Assembly: GCF_023652955.1 (NCBI RefSeq)
Contig: NZ_JAKLOY010000001.1
Location: 806,001-870,000 of the forward strand
Length of the DNA: 64,000 nucleotides
Source of the DNA: Geomonas sp. Red32
GTDB taxonomy: Bacteria > Desulfobacterota > Desulfuromonadia > Geobacterales > Geobacteraceae
Reading direction: 5' to 3'
The notes under the pieces were generated by a model. The model saw only the letters and a program-made list of their open reading frames with translations, was not told the DNA's origin and did not search any database. Shown here in pieces: positions 1-8,777 of the stretch (position 1 is the stretch's first letter; every line of letters starts with the position of its first letter). The translations under genes were made by a program, and so were the position numbers.

Positions 1-1303
1 CCTCGCCGCGGTCGAACAGGATGATGTCCCCGTTGACCGCCAGGATGGTCCGCTCCTTCGGAGTCCCGACCCGCTGGGCGAGCTGGGCGTGCTTGACCAG
101 GTGGCGGTACTCGCCATGCACCGGGACGAAGAAGCGCGGCCGCACCAGGTTGTGCAGAAGCTTCAGCTCCTCCTGGCTGGCATGGCCGGAGACGTGGACC
201 TCGGAGACCTTCTCGTGGATCACCTCGGCGCCCCGGCGGTAGAGGTGGTTGATGAGATCCGAGATGGTCTTCTCGTTCCCGGGGATGAAGCGGGAGGAGA
301 GGATCACGGTGTCCCCCTCCTCGACCTTGATCTGCTTGTGATCGTCCATCGCGATCCGGGTCAGCGCGCTCATCGGCTCGCCCTGGCTCCCGGTGGTGAT
401 CATGCAGACCTCCTCCTTGGGAAGCCGCGGCATCTCCTTCAGATCGATCAGGATATCGTCGGGGATCCTCAGGTAGCCGAGCTCGCGGGCGATCTGCACG
501 TTGGCGATCATGGAGCGGCCGTTTAGAAGGACCTTTCTCCCGGTCTTCCGGGCGGCGTCGACCACCTGCTGCACGCGGTGGATGTTGCTCGAGAAGGCGG
601 CCACGATGACCCTTCCGCTGCAACGGGGGAAGATCTCGGCGAAGGCCTCGCCCACCAGCCGTTCGGAAAGGGTGTACCCCTCGCGCTCCACGTTGGTGGA
701 GTCGGCGAAAAAGGCCAGTACCCCCTCCTCTCCGTAGCGGGAGAAGGTCGCCAGGTCGGTCAGCTCCCCGTCCACCGGGGTCTGGTCGAGCTTGAAGTCG
801 CCCGAGTGGATCACCACCCCTTCCGGCGACCTGATGGCCAGCGCGCAGCCATCCACGATGGAATGGGCGACCCTGATGAACTCCACGCAGAACTCGCCGA
901 GGATCACCTTCTCGCGCGGCCGGACCACCCGGAGGTCCACCTTCTGGTCGAGGTCGAACTCCTTGAGCTTCTCCTTGACGAGGCCAAGGGTGAGTGCGGT
1001 GCCGAAGATAGGGGGATTGAGGTCCCGCAGGACATAGGGGAGTGCCCCGATGTGGTCCTCGTGGCCGTGGGTGAGGAGAATGGCCCGCACCTTGTCGGCC
1101 CGCTCCAGGAGGTAGGAGATGTCGGGGATCACGACGTCGATCCCGAGCATGTACGGTTCGGGGAACATCAGGCCGCAGTCGACGATGACGATGTCGTCGC
1201 CGTACTCGAAGGCGGCCATGTTGAGGCCGATCTCGCCGAGGCCTCCTAAGGCCACGAACTTAAGGCCGCTTACCGTGGCTGTTGTGGTTACTTCTTCTTC
1301 CAA
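1..1303 (-). CDS. rnj: Ribonuclease J (C-terminus beyond the window edge)
   Basis: Metallo-beta-lactamase/beta-CASP ribonuclease for mRNA decay and rRNA processing in the cytoplasm. The first 434 codons are present; the family is about 550 residues, so the C-terminal part lies left of the window. The zinc-binding HGHEDH motif (LLTHGHEDHIG) is encoded near 1060-1085, and later segments (DSTNVE, ITTGSQGEPMSAL, HVSGHA, VHGEYRH) are typical of RNase J. The start is read as TTG at 1301-1303, preceded by GAGGA about 7 nt upstream; the nearby GTG runs directly into a stop. It is the last gene seen of a minus-strand group with plsC and two small membrane proteins. Family assignment is firm; the start codon is less so. 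Confidence 0.93.
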   Translation of the reverse strand, partial: MEEEVTTTATVSGLKFVALGGLGEIGLNMAAFEYGDDIVIVDCGLMFPEPYMLGIDVVIPDISYLLERADKVRAILLTHGHEDHIGALPYVLRDLNPPIFGTALTLGLVKEKLKEFDLDQKVDLRVVRPREKVILGEFCVEFIRVAHSIVDGCALAIRSPEGVVIHSGDFKLDQTPVDGELTDLATFSRYGEEGVLAFFADSTNVEREGYTLSERLVGEAFAEIFPRCSGRVIVAAFSSNIHRVQQVVDAARKTGRKVLLNGRSMIANVQIARELGYLRIPDDILIDLKEMPRLPKEEVCMITTGSQGEPMSALTRIAMDDHKQIKVEEGDTVILSSRFIPGNEKTISDLINHLYRRGAEVIHEKVSEVHVSGHASQEELKLLHNLVRPRFFVPVHGEYRHLVKHAQLAQRVGTPKERTILAVNGDIILFDRGE

Positions 1304-1415
1304 TTCACTTCCTCAGGAATGTTCCAGATTCTACGTTAATGCGCTTTCGCCTCCATCCGCCGGGTTCTTCGTCGTTAGCATAGAGTCGAGAACATCGAAC
1401 GTAGAACTTAGGTCC

Positions 1416-1826
1416 TTATTTGCCGCCCTGCACCTTGACCAGCTGAGCAATGCGGGCGTCGCAGCGGTCGATGTAGCTCTTGCCGGGCGTGGTCAACCAG
1501 GTGACGGCGTAGAACGAGCTCCTCAGCGAGCGGTAGGCGATGAGTGCCCGGGTCGCGTCGCCGTTTTGTTCGCAGAGCTGCCCCATCTCCCAGAGCTTGG
1601 CGGCGCTTTTCTCCACCAGCGGGGAGCCGGGGACGTACATGTGGATGGCGGCTTCATACCCCGCCACCGCGGAGGGGAAATCCCATCCGCCATACCCGCC
1701 GGTTGCCGCCCGCTCGCCCTTGGCGTAGAGGGCGTTTTGCCGGTACAGCACCGCTCCCGAGGTCATCACCAGGCCTATGACCAGTGCGGCCACCACGTTC
1801 ACTGCTATTGTCTTAGCGTTTTCCAT
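1416..1826 (-). CDS. Hypothetical single-pass membrane protein
   Basis: A 136-residue protein with one N-terminal hydrophobic segment (about residues 8-28, VNVVAALVIGLVMTSGAVLY) followed by a soluble, probably periplasmic domain. The remainder (GYEAAIHMYVPGSPLVEKSA, then ATRALIAYRSLRSSFYA) looks alpha-helical and vaguely TPR-like, with pairs of helices around small-residue positions. I do not recognise a named family. It lies between a 60-residue membrane protein and RNase J on the same strand, so co-transcription is likely. The start ATG at 1826 is preceded by a weak purine stretch. The coding call is supported by sensible hydropathy and codon use; no function is proposed. Confidence 0.75.
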   Translation of the reverse strand: MENAKTIAVNVVAALVIGLVMTSGAVLYRQNALYAKGERAATGGYGGWDFPSAVAGYEAAIHMYVPGSPLVEKSAAKLWEMGQLCEQNGDATRALIAYRSLRSSFYAVTWLTTPGKSYIDRCDARIAQLVKVQGGK

Positions 1827-1848
1827 ATCGTTTCCCGGGGGAAGCCCC

Positions 1849-2031
1849 CTAACTCTTGAAGAATCCGGGATCGGCGGCCAGCAGAGCCCCGAGGAGGCCG
1901 ACCACCACCCCCACCAGGACGGCCAGGGCCGCCAATGCGTCGTAGGGAGTCTTCATACGGTGCGAGGCCGGGAGTCCCCAGCAGATCATCCCGATCCCCG
2001 CCACCACCATAGCCAGATACAGTATCGTCAT
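1849..2031 (-). CDS. Small two-helix membrane protein
   Basis: A 60-residue hydrophobic protein with two predicted transmembrane segments (about residues 2-20 and 33-53) joined by a short basic loop containing SHRMKTPYD. The ATG at 2031 is preceded by GGAGG 8 nt upstream, lying inside the end of plsC, and begins 4 nt after the plsC stop codon, so translation is probably coupled. A longer in-frame reading from 2124 would overlap plsC heavily and has no good ribosome site, so it was rejected. No known family recognised. Confidence 0.7.
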   Translation of the reverse strand: MTILYLAMVVAGIGMICWGLPASHRMKTPYDALAALAVLVGVVVGLLGALLAADPGFFKS

Positions 2032-2035
2032 TGCA

Positions 2036-2728
2036 CTAAACCTCCAGCCTCGCGGCGATCGCCTCGCGCACCTTTTCCAGCAGCTCGCCTTCCGGCACCC
2101 CGGCCGAAGGAAGCGGCGGGGCAAAACTGATCCTGATGGTCCCCGGATAGAGCTCGATACGGTTGGCGGGGTTGATCGCCCGGCTCCCGTTGATGGTGAA
2201 GGGAACCACCGGGACGCCGGCCCGGATCGCCAGCATGAAGGCCCCCCTCTTGAAGGGGAGCAGGTGCCCGTCCTTGGTCCTCGTCCCCTCGGGGAAGATC
2301 ACCACGCTGGCGCCGGCCGCGATCCTCTCGGCCGCCAGCTTCATGCTCTTGAGCGCCTTCCGTCCGTCGCTGCGGTCCAGGGGGATGTAGCCGGCGCGCC
2401 TCATGGCGGCACCGAAGAGCGGTATCCGGAAGAGCTCTTCCTTGGCGACCCAGGAGAAGAGGCGCGGAATGGCGAGGGAAAGGGCGTTGATGTCGAAGTT
2501 CCCCTGGTGGTTCCCCATGTAGATCACCGGGCCGTCCGTGGGAACGTTTTCGAGGCCGTCCACCTCGAGCTTTATGCGGGCCACCGTGAGCATCCCGCGA
2601 CTCCAGAACTTGGCCACCGCATGCGCCAGCTTCTCGCTACCGCCGAGCAGGCCGCCGATGACAGCCAGGAAGGAGCAGAAGAGGGTGAAGGGGACCATGA
2701 AAAGGAGGTAGAGCCGCGCTCGTAACAT
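2036..2728 (-). CDS. plsC: 1-acyl-sn-glycerol-3-phosphate acyltransferase
   Basis: Transfers an acyl chain to lysophosphatidic acid, giving phosphatidic acid for membrane lipid synthesis. The 230-residue length is normal for PlsC. Visible signatures are an N-terminal membrane helix (residues 5-28), the catalytic NHQGNFD motif (NHx4D) at about 73-79, and the FPEGTR substrate-phosphate motif at about 145-150, then VPVVPFTINGS. The start ATG at 2728 has GAAGGAG 7 nt upstream. It is the first gene of a minus-strand run continuing through two small membrane proteins to RNase J. It could act on other lyso-lipids, but the motif set is standard. Confidence 0.93.
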   Translation of the reverse strand: MLRARLYLLFMVPFTLFCSFLAVIGGLLGGSEKLAHAVAKFWSRGMLTVARIKLEVDGLENVPTDGPVIYMGNHQGNFDINALSLAIPRLFSWVAKEELFRIPLFGAAMRRAGYIPLDRSDGRKALKSMKLAAERIAAGASVVIFPEGTRTKDGHLLPFKRGAFMLAIRAGVPVVPFTINGSRAINPANRIELYPGTIRISFAPPLPSAGVPEGELLEKVREAIAARLEV

Positions 2729-2850
2729 GCATACACTCCTTCAGATAATCCCGGCTACGTTACTTTTTTTTACTAACAGAGTCAAACCAATTTGATGTGA
2801 CAGTGCTGCGTATACCGCAGCTCATCGCTGCCGCCCCCCCTGCCGGGACA

Positions 2851-2886
2851 AAAAGAGAGGGGTGCCCCCTCGGAAGAGCACCCCTC
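2851..2886 (-). terminator. Rho-independent terminator after the chemoreceptor gene
   Basis: A 9-bp perfect stem (GAGGGGTGC at 2857-2865 with GCACCCCTC at 2878-2886) with a 12-nt loop. On the minus strand it is followed by TTTT (2851-2854 on the plus strand). It lies 29 nt past the stop of the methyl-accepting chemotaxis gene and before the plsC promoter region. Confidence 0.8.
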
Positions 2887-2914
2887 GTTGTCAGCATCGC
2901 CGGTTCCCGGCCTA

Positions 2915-5140
2915 TCAGAACTTCTCGAATCCCTGGTCTTCCTCGTCCTCCAGCACCAGGTGGTGTCCGCCGCCGGAGGCCGCCTGCGGCTTTCTCGCCT
3001 GGGGCTTGTCGCGTTTGGCCGACATGGTCAGCTTGGGCTCGGACAGGGACTCCCTGGGGAGCTGCCGCCGGGCCCGCTGGGCGACCCGGAAGTCGTCGAT
3101 CCGGAAGAAGGCGATCATCGACTGCAGTTTCTCCGACTGCGACGACAGCTCCTCCGCGGTCGAGGCCATCTCCTCCGACGACCCGGCGTTTTGCTGGATG
3201 ACCTGGTCGAGCTGCTGGATCGCCTTGTTGATCTGTTCGGCACCGGAGTCCTGCTCCCGGCTGGAGGCGCTGATCTCCTGCACCAGTTCCGCCGTTTTCT
3301 GGACATCGGGGAGGATGTTGGCCAGGAGGGATCCGGCGTGCTCGGCGACCTGGACGCTGGAGATGGAGAGCTCCGAGATCTCGGCCGCCGCTTTCTGGCT
3401 CCGCTCGGCTAACTTTCTCACTTCGGAGGCGACCACCGCGAATCCCTTGCCGTGCTCCCCGGCCCGGGCCGCCTCGATAGCGGCATTGAGCGCCAGGAGG
3501 TTGGTCTGGCGCGCGATCTCTTCGACGATGGAGATCTTGGCGGCGATGTCGTTCATCGCCTTGACCGTCTCGTTGACCGCCTTACCACCCTCGCGGGCGT
3601 CGACCGCCAGCTTCACCGCGATCTTCTCGGTCTGCTGCGCGTTGTCGGCGTTTTGCCTGATGTTGGCGGTCATCTCTTCCATCGAGGAGGAGACCTCTTC
3701 CGCAGAGGCTGCCTGCTCGGAGGCTCCCTGGGATAGCTGCTGAGCTCCGGCCGAGAGCTGGTCGCTGCCGGAGGCGACGTTGTTGGAAGAGGCCTTGACC
3801 TCCCCCACCACCTCGACCAGCTTGGCAACCATGGCCGCGAGCGCCTGCATCAGCTCGTCCTGGGGCGAGCGCTCCTTCAGTTCCACCATCAGGTTTCCGT
3901 CGGCGATCTCCTTGGCGGCGGCGGTGATCCCGTTGGTTGCGCCGATCAGCACGTTGAGGTTGTTCTTGATGTGGTTGAAATCCCCCTCGTAATTGTCGGC
4001 AATGGCGGGAGGGATGATCCCCTTGGAGATCTTCTCCACGTAGTCCGCTGCCATCTTGAGGGGGGTGATGACCGCGTCGAGAGTGCTGTTGACCCCCTCG
4101 ACGATCTTGCGGTAGTCGCCGTTGTGGCGGGTGGCGTCCGCCCGGACCGCGAGATTGCCCCTCAGGGCCGCCTCGGCGAGCTTGTTGGCGTCGTCTATGA
4201 GGAGGTTGATGTTGTCGATGGCGCTGTTGAGGTTGTTCTTGATCTCGTTGAAGTCACCCTTGTACTGGTCGGTGATCTTCGGGGGCATGTCTCCCTTGGA
4301 GATGCGGTCCACGTAGCCCGCCGCCATGTGCAGGGGGCCGATCACCGCATCGAGGGTCCGGTTCATCCCCTCGACGATACCGCGGAACTCGAAGTCGATC
4401 TTCTCGGTGTCGCCGCGGGCGCTCAATTGACCGTTGATGGCCGCGTCGGAAAGGCGGTCCACCTCCTGGACGAGGGACTTGAGGATCCCGGAGATCTTGC
4501 GGGAAAGGAAGATCGCGGTGGCCACGCCGGCCACCATCACGATGAGGACCAGGATGGCCAAGGTCGTCACCACGCTCGACACCTTCTTCCCGATCGCCCC
4601 CTTGAGTCCATCGAGCCGCTTGTATCCGTCGATCGCGAAATCGGAGGCGGTCGCTTCCATGTTGTGGATGGCGTCTTTATACTCTCCCATGGCCTGGTTG
4701 CCCGCGACAGGGGTGGTTATCTTTCCTTGCACGATGGCCTGGTAAACCTTGGGAAAGCCGGCACGGTAGGTGGACAGGTCGCCACGGAGGGCCTTCACCG
4801 TCTCACGGTCTTTCGGATCCACCGCTACCTTCTCCAGCGTCTGCATCCGCTGCTCGACCTTCTCCTCCTCTTCCTTCCACTTCTTGTAATACTCCTGCAC
4901 CTTTTCGGGCGAAGCGCAGTTGAGGATGACGTCCTTTTCGTAACGCCGGAGCCCCAGGATGTTGGCCCGTGCCCGGCCTGCGTGCTGGGCGATGACACCG
5001 TCGCTGTCGAGATCTTTGCCGACCTCGCGATTGATGCTGCTGGCGCCCCAGTATCCGGTGGCGGCGACCACGATGGTCAATAACAATAACAGGCCGAATC
5101 CAAGCGAAAGCCGAACAGCAATCTTCATGCGGGTGAACAT
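2915..5140 (-). CDS. Methyl-accepting chemotaxis protein with duplicated HAMP-type linker modules
   Basis: Transmembrane chemoreceptor of 741 residues. TM1 is about 7-31, a helical periplasmic sensor (four-helix-bundle type) runs about 32-188, and TM2 is about 190-212. A long HAMP-like region follows, then the signalling domain, whose conserved hairpin tip ([20 protein letters not shown]) lies at about 540-559. Two near-copies of a roughly 52-residue module (about 254-305 and 345-396; shared landmarks ISKG, PP.I, GDFN.IKNNLN) sit between TM2 and the signalling domain. The C-terminus has an acidic tail ([12 protein letters not shown]). ATG at 5138-5140 with GAGGAGG upstream was chosen over an in-frame ATG 72 nt earlier that lacks a ribosome site. 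The ligand is unknown. Confidence 0.93.
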   Translation of the reverse strand: MFTRMKIAVRLSLGFGLLLLLTIVVAATGYWGASSINREVGKDLDSDGVIAQHAGRARANILGLRRYEKDVILNCASPEKVQEYYKKWKEEEEKVEQRMQTLEKVAVDPKDRETVKALRGDLSTYRAGFPKVYQAIVQGKITTPVAGNQAMGEYKDAIHNMEATASDFAIDGYKRLDGLKGAIGKKVSSVVTTLAILVLIVMVAGVATAIFLSRKISGILKSLVQEVDRLSDAAINGQLSARGDTEKIDFEFRGIVEGMNRTLDAVIGPLHMAAGYVDRISKGDMPPKITDQYKGDFNEIKNNLNSAIDNINLLIDDANKLAEAALRGNLAVRADATRHNGDYRKIVEGVNSTLDAVITPLKMAADYVEKISKGIIPPAIADNYEGDFNHIKNNLNVLIGATNGITAAAKEIADGNLMVELKERSPQDELMQALAAMVAKLVEVVGEVKASSNNVASGSDQLSAGAQQLSQGASEQAASAEEVSSSMEEMTANIRQNADNAQQTEKIAVKLAVDAREGGKAVNETVKAMNDIAAKISIVEEIARQTNLLALNAAIEAARAGEHGKGFAVVASEVRKLAERSQKAAAEISELSISSVQVAEHAGSLLANILPDVQKTAELVQEISASSREQDSGAEQINKAIQQLDQVIQQNAGSSEEMASTAEELSSQSEKLQSMIAFFRIDDFRVAQRARRQLPRESLSEPKLTMSAKRDKPQARKPQAASGGGHHLVLEDEEDQGFEKF

Positions 5141-5419
5141 ACTGCCTCCTCTGTCATAGCTCTGGGTACAGTGACTGGAGTTATCGGTGCAACCGTTTAA
5201 ATTAATCGGCATATTGGGGGGTTAAGTTAAGTGAAGAAAAGAAAGATTATCAATTTATAATTTGTTAACGATTATGCTCTATCTTCTTACAGCCCGGTTA
5301 CTTTTCTCCTATCAGGACGGCAATCAACCACTTAAACGGCATCCATGAAAAACAGTCATCGAATCAGCATCGGCCACTCCTCCTTCCCGAAGAAATGGTG
5401 GGAGTAATGGTGCAGAAAT
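5141..5419. other. Intergenic region upstream of the chemoreceptor
   Basis: No gene seen. The stretch nearest the chemoreceptor (5213-5320) is AT-rich for this genome (for example AATTTATAATTTGTTAACG) and probably holds its promoter, but no clear -35/-10, sigma-28 or sigma-54 element could be assigned by eye. Confidence 0.4.
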
Positions 5420-5456
5420 GCGGAAAGGGGGCGCCTTCTCAGGCACCCCCTTTCCG
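5420..5456 (-). terminator. Rho-independent terminator after the symporter gene
   Basis: Long hairpin: GCGGAAAGGGGG...GCC at 5420-5435 pairs with GGC...CCCCCTTTCCGC at 5441-5456. It starts 36 nt past the stop of the downstream-transcribed symporter gene (5492). There is no strong T-run, so efficiency is uncertain. Confidence 0.65.
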
Positions 5457-5491
5457 CTAAGCTACTCAAATTTTAAGGGAGGTGGCCCCGG

Positions 5492-6790
5492 CTAGTCGGC
5501 CACCGGATCGGGAATGGCAAAGAGATCGTCGTCCTCCGCGGCCTCGTCTTCGAGCGCGCCTGCTTCGGCAAGGCCACCCTCCCACTTGGCAACCACCGCG
5601 GTGGCGATGGAGTTACCGATCACGTTGGTCGCGGTGCGCCCCATGTCGAGGAACTGGTCGATCCCCATGATGAGCAGCAGGCCCGCCTCGGGAAGGTTGA
5701 ACATCGGGAGGGTCGCCGCCACCACGACGAGGGAGGCGCGGGCGACCCCGGCCATACCCTTGCTGGTCACCATGAGGACCAGGAGGATGGTGATCTGCTT
5801 CGAGATCGAGAGCTCGACGTTGAAGGCCTGGGCGATGAAGATCATGGCGAAGGCCTGGTAGATCATGGAGCCGTCGAGGTTGAAGGAGTAACCGAGCGGC
5901 AGTACGAAGCCGGCGATCTTGTCGGAGACGCCGAAGCGCTTCAGCTGCTCGAGGGTCTTAGGATAGGCGGCCTCGGAGCTCGCGGTGGAGAAGGCGATCA
6001 GCATCGGTTCCTGGATCATCTTGAGAAGCGGAATGGTGCGCCCCCTGAGGACGACTGCGCCGGCGGCGATCAGGACCATCCAAAGGGCCGCCAGGGAAAG
6101 GTAGAAGCCGGAGATGAACTTCCCGTAGGTGAGGAGCACCCCGAGACCCTGCACGGTGATGACCGAGGCGACCGCGGCGAAGACCCCCAGCGGGGCAACC
6201 CACATGACGTAGTCGGTCACCTTCAGCATGACATGCCCGAGTTCGCTCACGAATTTCAGGATGGTGCGGTTCTGCTCCTTTTTCAGAGAGCCGATGGCGA
6301 ACCCGAAGAAGACCGAGAAGACCAGGATCTGGAGGATCTCGTTCTGCGACATTGCCTCGAAGAAGCTCTTCGGGAAGACGTGGGTGACGAAATCCTTGAG
6401 GTTGAGCGACGAGGTCTTGAGGTTGGTTGCGGCGCCTGCGGCGGGGAGTGCCAGGTTCATGGCGTGTCCCGGCTGCAGGACGTTGACGAAGAGCATACCG
6501 ATGAAAAGCGAGGAGAGGGAGGCGCAGAGGAACCAGCCAAGCGCCTTGACGCCGATGCGGCCGACCGCCTTGGAGTCGCCCATCCCGGCGATGCCGGAGA
6601 CCAGGGTAGCGAACACCAGCGGGCCGATGATCATCTTGATCAGCCGCAGGAAGATGTCGGTCACCATGGAGAAGTACCCCGCGACTTCCTTCGCGTCAGC
6701 CGCGTTGACGCTCACATTGCAGGCGTAGCCTACCAGGATACCGAGCACCATCCCGGCCATGATACATAGTGTGAGTTTGTTCTTTTTCAT
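5492..6790 (-). CDS. Dicarboxylate/amino acid:cation symporter (DAACS family, DctA/GltP type)
   Basis: Secondary transporter taking up C4-dicarboxylates or glutamate/aspartate with protons or sodium. At 432 residues it has the normal length and fold cues: N-terminal helices, the serine-rich re-entrant loop (FSTASSEAAYP at about 268-278), NLDGSMIYQAF in TM7, and the substrate-binding C-terminal segment GIDQFLDMGRTATNVIGNS. The C-terminus carries an acidic tail. ATG at 6790 has AAGGAGAAGCACCG upstream. A sigma-54 promoter and three repeated upstream motifs precede it, and the next genes upstream on the same strand encode a solute-sensing kinase and a sigma-54 activator, so regulated uptake is likely. 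Sequence alone does not separate dicarboxylate from glutamate preference; the upstream sensor has an amino-acid-binding-protein domain. Confidence 0.93.
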   Translation of the reverse strand: MKKNKLTLCIMAGMVLGILVGYACNVSVNAADAKEVAGYFSMVTDIFLRLIKMIIGPLVFATLVSGIAGMGDSKAVGRIGVKALGWFLCASLSSLFIGMLFVNVLQPGHAMNLALPAAGAATNLKTSSLNLKDFVTHVFPKSFFEAMSQNEILQILVFSVFFGFAIGSLKKEQNRTILKFVSELGHVMLKVTDYVMWVAPLGVFAAVASVITVQGLGVLLTYGKFISGFYLSLAALWMVLIAAGAVVLRGRTIPLLKMIQEPMLIAFSTASSEAAYPKTLEQLKRFGVSDKIAGFVLPLGYSFNLDGSMIYQAFAMIFIAQAFNVELSISKQITILLVLMVTSKGMAGVARASLVVVAATLPMFNLPEAGLLLIMGIDQFLDMGRTATNVIGNSIATAVVAKWEGGLAEAGALEDEAAEDDDLFAIPDPVAD

Positions 6791-6934
6791 CGGTGCTTCT
6801 CCTTCTCCTCGTGCATGGAATGGGTGCTGGCCAGCGCGGCTGGTTACCGCTGGTCCAGGGGCTTCTCAAGGAATCCTCGGGCGGGAGGATCAGGCCGGGC
6901 GTTCGTGGTGCTCCGTTCGGGCCACGCTTTTTGA

Positions 6935-6949
6935 GCAAGGGAGATGCCA
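6935..6949 (-). promoter_or_regulatory. Sigma-54 (-24/-12) promoter for the symporter
   Basis: On the minus strand the sequence reads TGGCAT-N5-TTGCT, matching the sigma-54 consensus TGGCAY-N5-TTGCW including the invariant GG-N10-GC spacing (TGGCA at 6949-6945, TTGC at 6938-6935). Predicted transcription start is near 6923, about 133 nt before the symporter ATG. A sigma-54 activator gene lies 0.4 kb upstream. Confidence 0.82.
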
Positions 6950-6975
6950 ACCAGGGGTGTCGAAGCTAAGGTACC

Positions 6976-7095
6976 GGGGTTATTAGAAAATTACTCTGTT
7001 TGGGGAGTTGCGCCGGGCGTGAAGGGTTATAACTTTCCGGCGCACACAGAGGCACTAGCGGGTGGATTCATGGAGTAAATGTCCAGTTATTACCC
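6976..7095. promoter_or_regulatory. Candidate enhancer sites for the sigma-54 activator
   Basis: Three related 10-mers lie upstream of the sigma-54 promoter: GGGGTTATTA (6976-6985), GGGTTATAAC (7024-7033) and GTTATTACCC (7086-7095, reverse of GGGTAATAAC). They are roughly 55 to 170 nt upstream of the predicted start, the usual range for enhancer-binding proteins. The same motif occurs upstream of the glutamate dehydrogenase sigma-54 promoter at 21227-21339. Binding by the neighbouring regulator is inferred. Confidence 0.6.
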
Positions 7096-7213
7096 GAGGT
7101 TGCGCGGAAGTTATCGCGGATCGCCTAGTCATGACCGTTCCGTAGCGGCGCCTGGTTCCGTAGAGGAGGGCAAAACACGGGGATGGGCGGTGAGGTGGAA
7201 GGTTGTGCACTTC

Positions 7214-7305
7214 AAATCCCCCCTGTCCCCCCTTTGACAAGGGGGGAACCTGGTTCCCCTGGCATCCTTGAAAAGAGATGTTGCGAAGGGAGGACGGGGG
7301 GGATT
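7214..7305. repeat. Palindromic intergenic repeat (MITE-like), about 92 bp
   Basis: The left end AAATCCCCCCTGTCCCCCCT (7214-7233) and the right end AAGGGAGGACGGGGGGGATT (7286-7305) are imperfect inverted repeats, and the left arm also folds on itself through CCCCCCTTTGACAAGGGGGG. This AAATCCCCC...GGGGGATTT pattern resembles small non-coding repeats common between bacterial genes. It lies between the candidate enhancer sites and the end of the response-regulator gene. It has no coding capacity. Confidence 0.6.
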
Positions 7306-7361
7306 TTTCTGAAGGTGGCCCATCGATAACGTCACCGAGAGGGCCGGGGATGTGGATGCGA

Positions 7362-8777
7362 TCAGTTCTGCTTCTTGAGCCTCTTACTGAGCGCTGGCTG
7401 CGAGATGCCGATCAGGCGTGCAGCGATGGACTGGTTCCCGGAGGCACGGGTCATGGCCTCGGCGATGAGAAGGTCCATGATCTCCCGGGCGGAGGGGAGC
7501 GGCGCCGACGGAAGGAAAACCGACCCCGCCGCCGACAGCGCGGCACTCCGCTCGGCCGGACTGAATCCCTGCTTGTCCATGGCGCGCTTGAAGGAGTCCA
7601 TCGAGAGCATGCGGTTTTCGTGAAGGCTCATGGCGTCGTAGACCATCGATCTGAGCTCGCGGACGTTGCCGGGGAAGGGATAGGTGGAGAGGAGGACCGG
7701 GAGCTCTTTCGGAACGGTCGGCTTCCTCTTGCCGAGTTCGTTCGCGGCCTCTTCCAGAAAGTGATCCAAAAGGGGTGCGATATCGCCCGGGCGCTCGCGC
7801 AGAGCCGGGATGTGGACGTGGTGGGCGCAGAGACGGTAGTAGAGGTCCTTTCTGAACTCGCCGCGGGCCTGCTTGGCCCCGAGGTCGTGGTGGGTGGCGA
7901 CCACCACCCGGGCGTTCATGCGCTTGGGCAGGTCGCTACCCAGCGGGAAGTATTCCCCCTCCTGGAGAAGACGGAGAAGCTTCACCTGCGACGGCGTGCT
8001 GAGATCGCCGATCTCGTCCAGGAAGAGGGTCCCGTCCGCCGCCTGCTCGATCATGCCGCGGCGGGTGATGTCGGCGCCGGTGAAGGCACCTCTCGTATGG
8101 CCGAAGAGGGTATCGCTGAAGACGTTATCGTCCAGACCCGCCACGTTGACCGAGACCAGTTTCCTCTGGGCACGGCTCAGCCGGTGGATGGTCCTCGCTA
8201 CCAGCTCCTTCCCTACCCCGCTCTCCCCGGTGACCAGGACCGGCTGGCTGCTCCTGGAGACCGCCTCGATGTAGCGGAAAATAGAGCGCATGGCCGGATC
8301 CCCCGAGACGATGTCGGCGAAGGCCTCCGGATGCTCCAGCTTGTCGGTGAGAAGGCGCGACTGCATCTCGCGGTTTTCCCGCTGGAGCTCGATCATGCGG
8401 ATGGCGCGCTGCACCCCCTGCACCAGGCGCTCCTCCTCGACCGTCTTCACGAAGAAGTCGAAGCCGCCGCGTTTCATGCACTCCACCGCGGTCTCCACCT
8501 GGTTGAGCCCCGAGATGACGATCACCGGGATGTCGGGATGTTCCTGCACGATGGTGGCGAGCAGCTCGTCTCCCGAGATGTAGGGCATGTTGAGGTCGAG
8601 GAGCACCAGCCCGATGCCGCCGCGGGCGAGGATTCCCATCACCTCGCGGCTGTCGCTGCAACGCACGAGGTTGCTGATCCCCGCCGACAGGCCGAGCGTC
8701 ATGCCGAGGCTTCTCAGCCACGCCTCCTCGTCGTCCACCATCAAAATCCCGAAGGAAGGATACAGTTCATCCATCAT
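7362..8777 (-). CDS. Sigma-54-dependent response regulator (NtrC family), paralogue 1
   Basis: DNA-binding activator of sigma-54 promoters, 471 residues. The receiver domain is at about 10-125, with phospho-acceptor D61 in LVLLDLNMP, the acidic pair in VDDEEAW and the conserved lysine in FFVKT. The AAA+ domain (about 150-385) has Walker A GESGVGKE, the sigma-54-contacting GAFTGA loop and Walker B GTLFLDEIGD. A C-terminal Fis-type helix-turn-helix follows (SIAARLIGISQPALSKRLKK). The kinase gene upstream stops at TGATG, so ATG 8777 overlaps its stop by one base; a TTG one codon earlier is an alternative. It is closely similar to the regulator at 21350-22759. Probable target: the symporter promoter at 6935-6949. 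Confidence 0.95.
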   Translation of the reverse strand: MMDELYPSFGILMVDDEEAWLRSLGMTLGLSAGISNLVRCSDSREVMGILARGGIGLVLLDLNMPYISGDELLATIVQEHPDIPVIVISGLNQVETAVECMKRGGFDFFVKTVEEERLVQGVQRAIRMIELQRENREMQSRLLTDKLEHPEAFADIVSGDPAMRSIFRYIEAVSRSSQPVLVTGESGVGKELVARTIHRLSRAQRKLVSVNVAGLDDNVFSDTLFGHTRGAFTGADITRRGMIEQAADGTLFLDEIGDLSTPSQVKLLRLLQEGEYFPLGSDLPKRMNARVVVATHHDLGAKQARGEFRKDLYYRLCAHHVHIPALRERPGDIAPLLDHFLEEAANELGKRKPTVPKELPVLLSTYPFPGNVRELRSMVYDAMSLHENRMLSMDSFKRAMDKQGFSPAERSAALSAAGSVFLPSAPLPSAREIMDLLIAEAMTRASGNQSIAARLIGISQPALSKRLKKQN

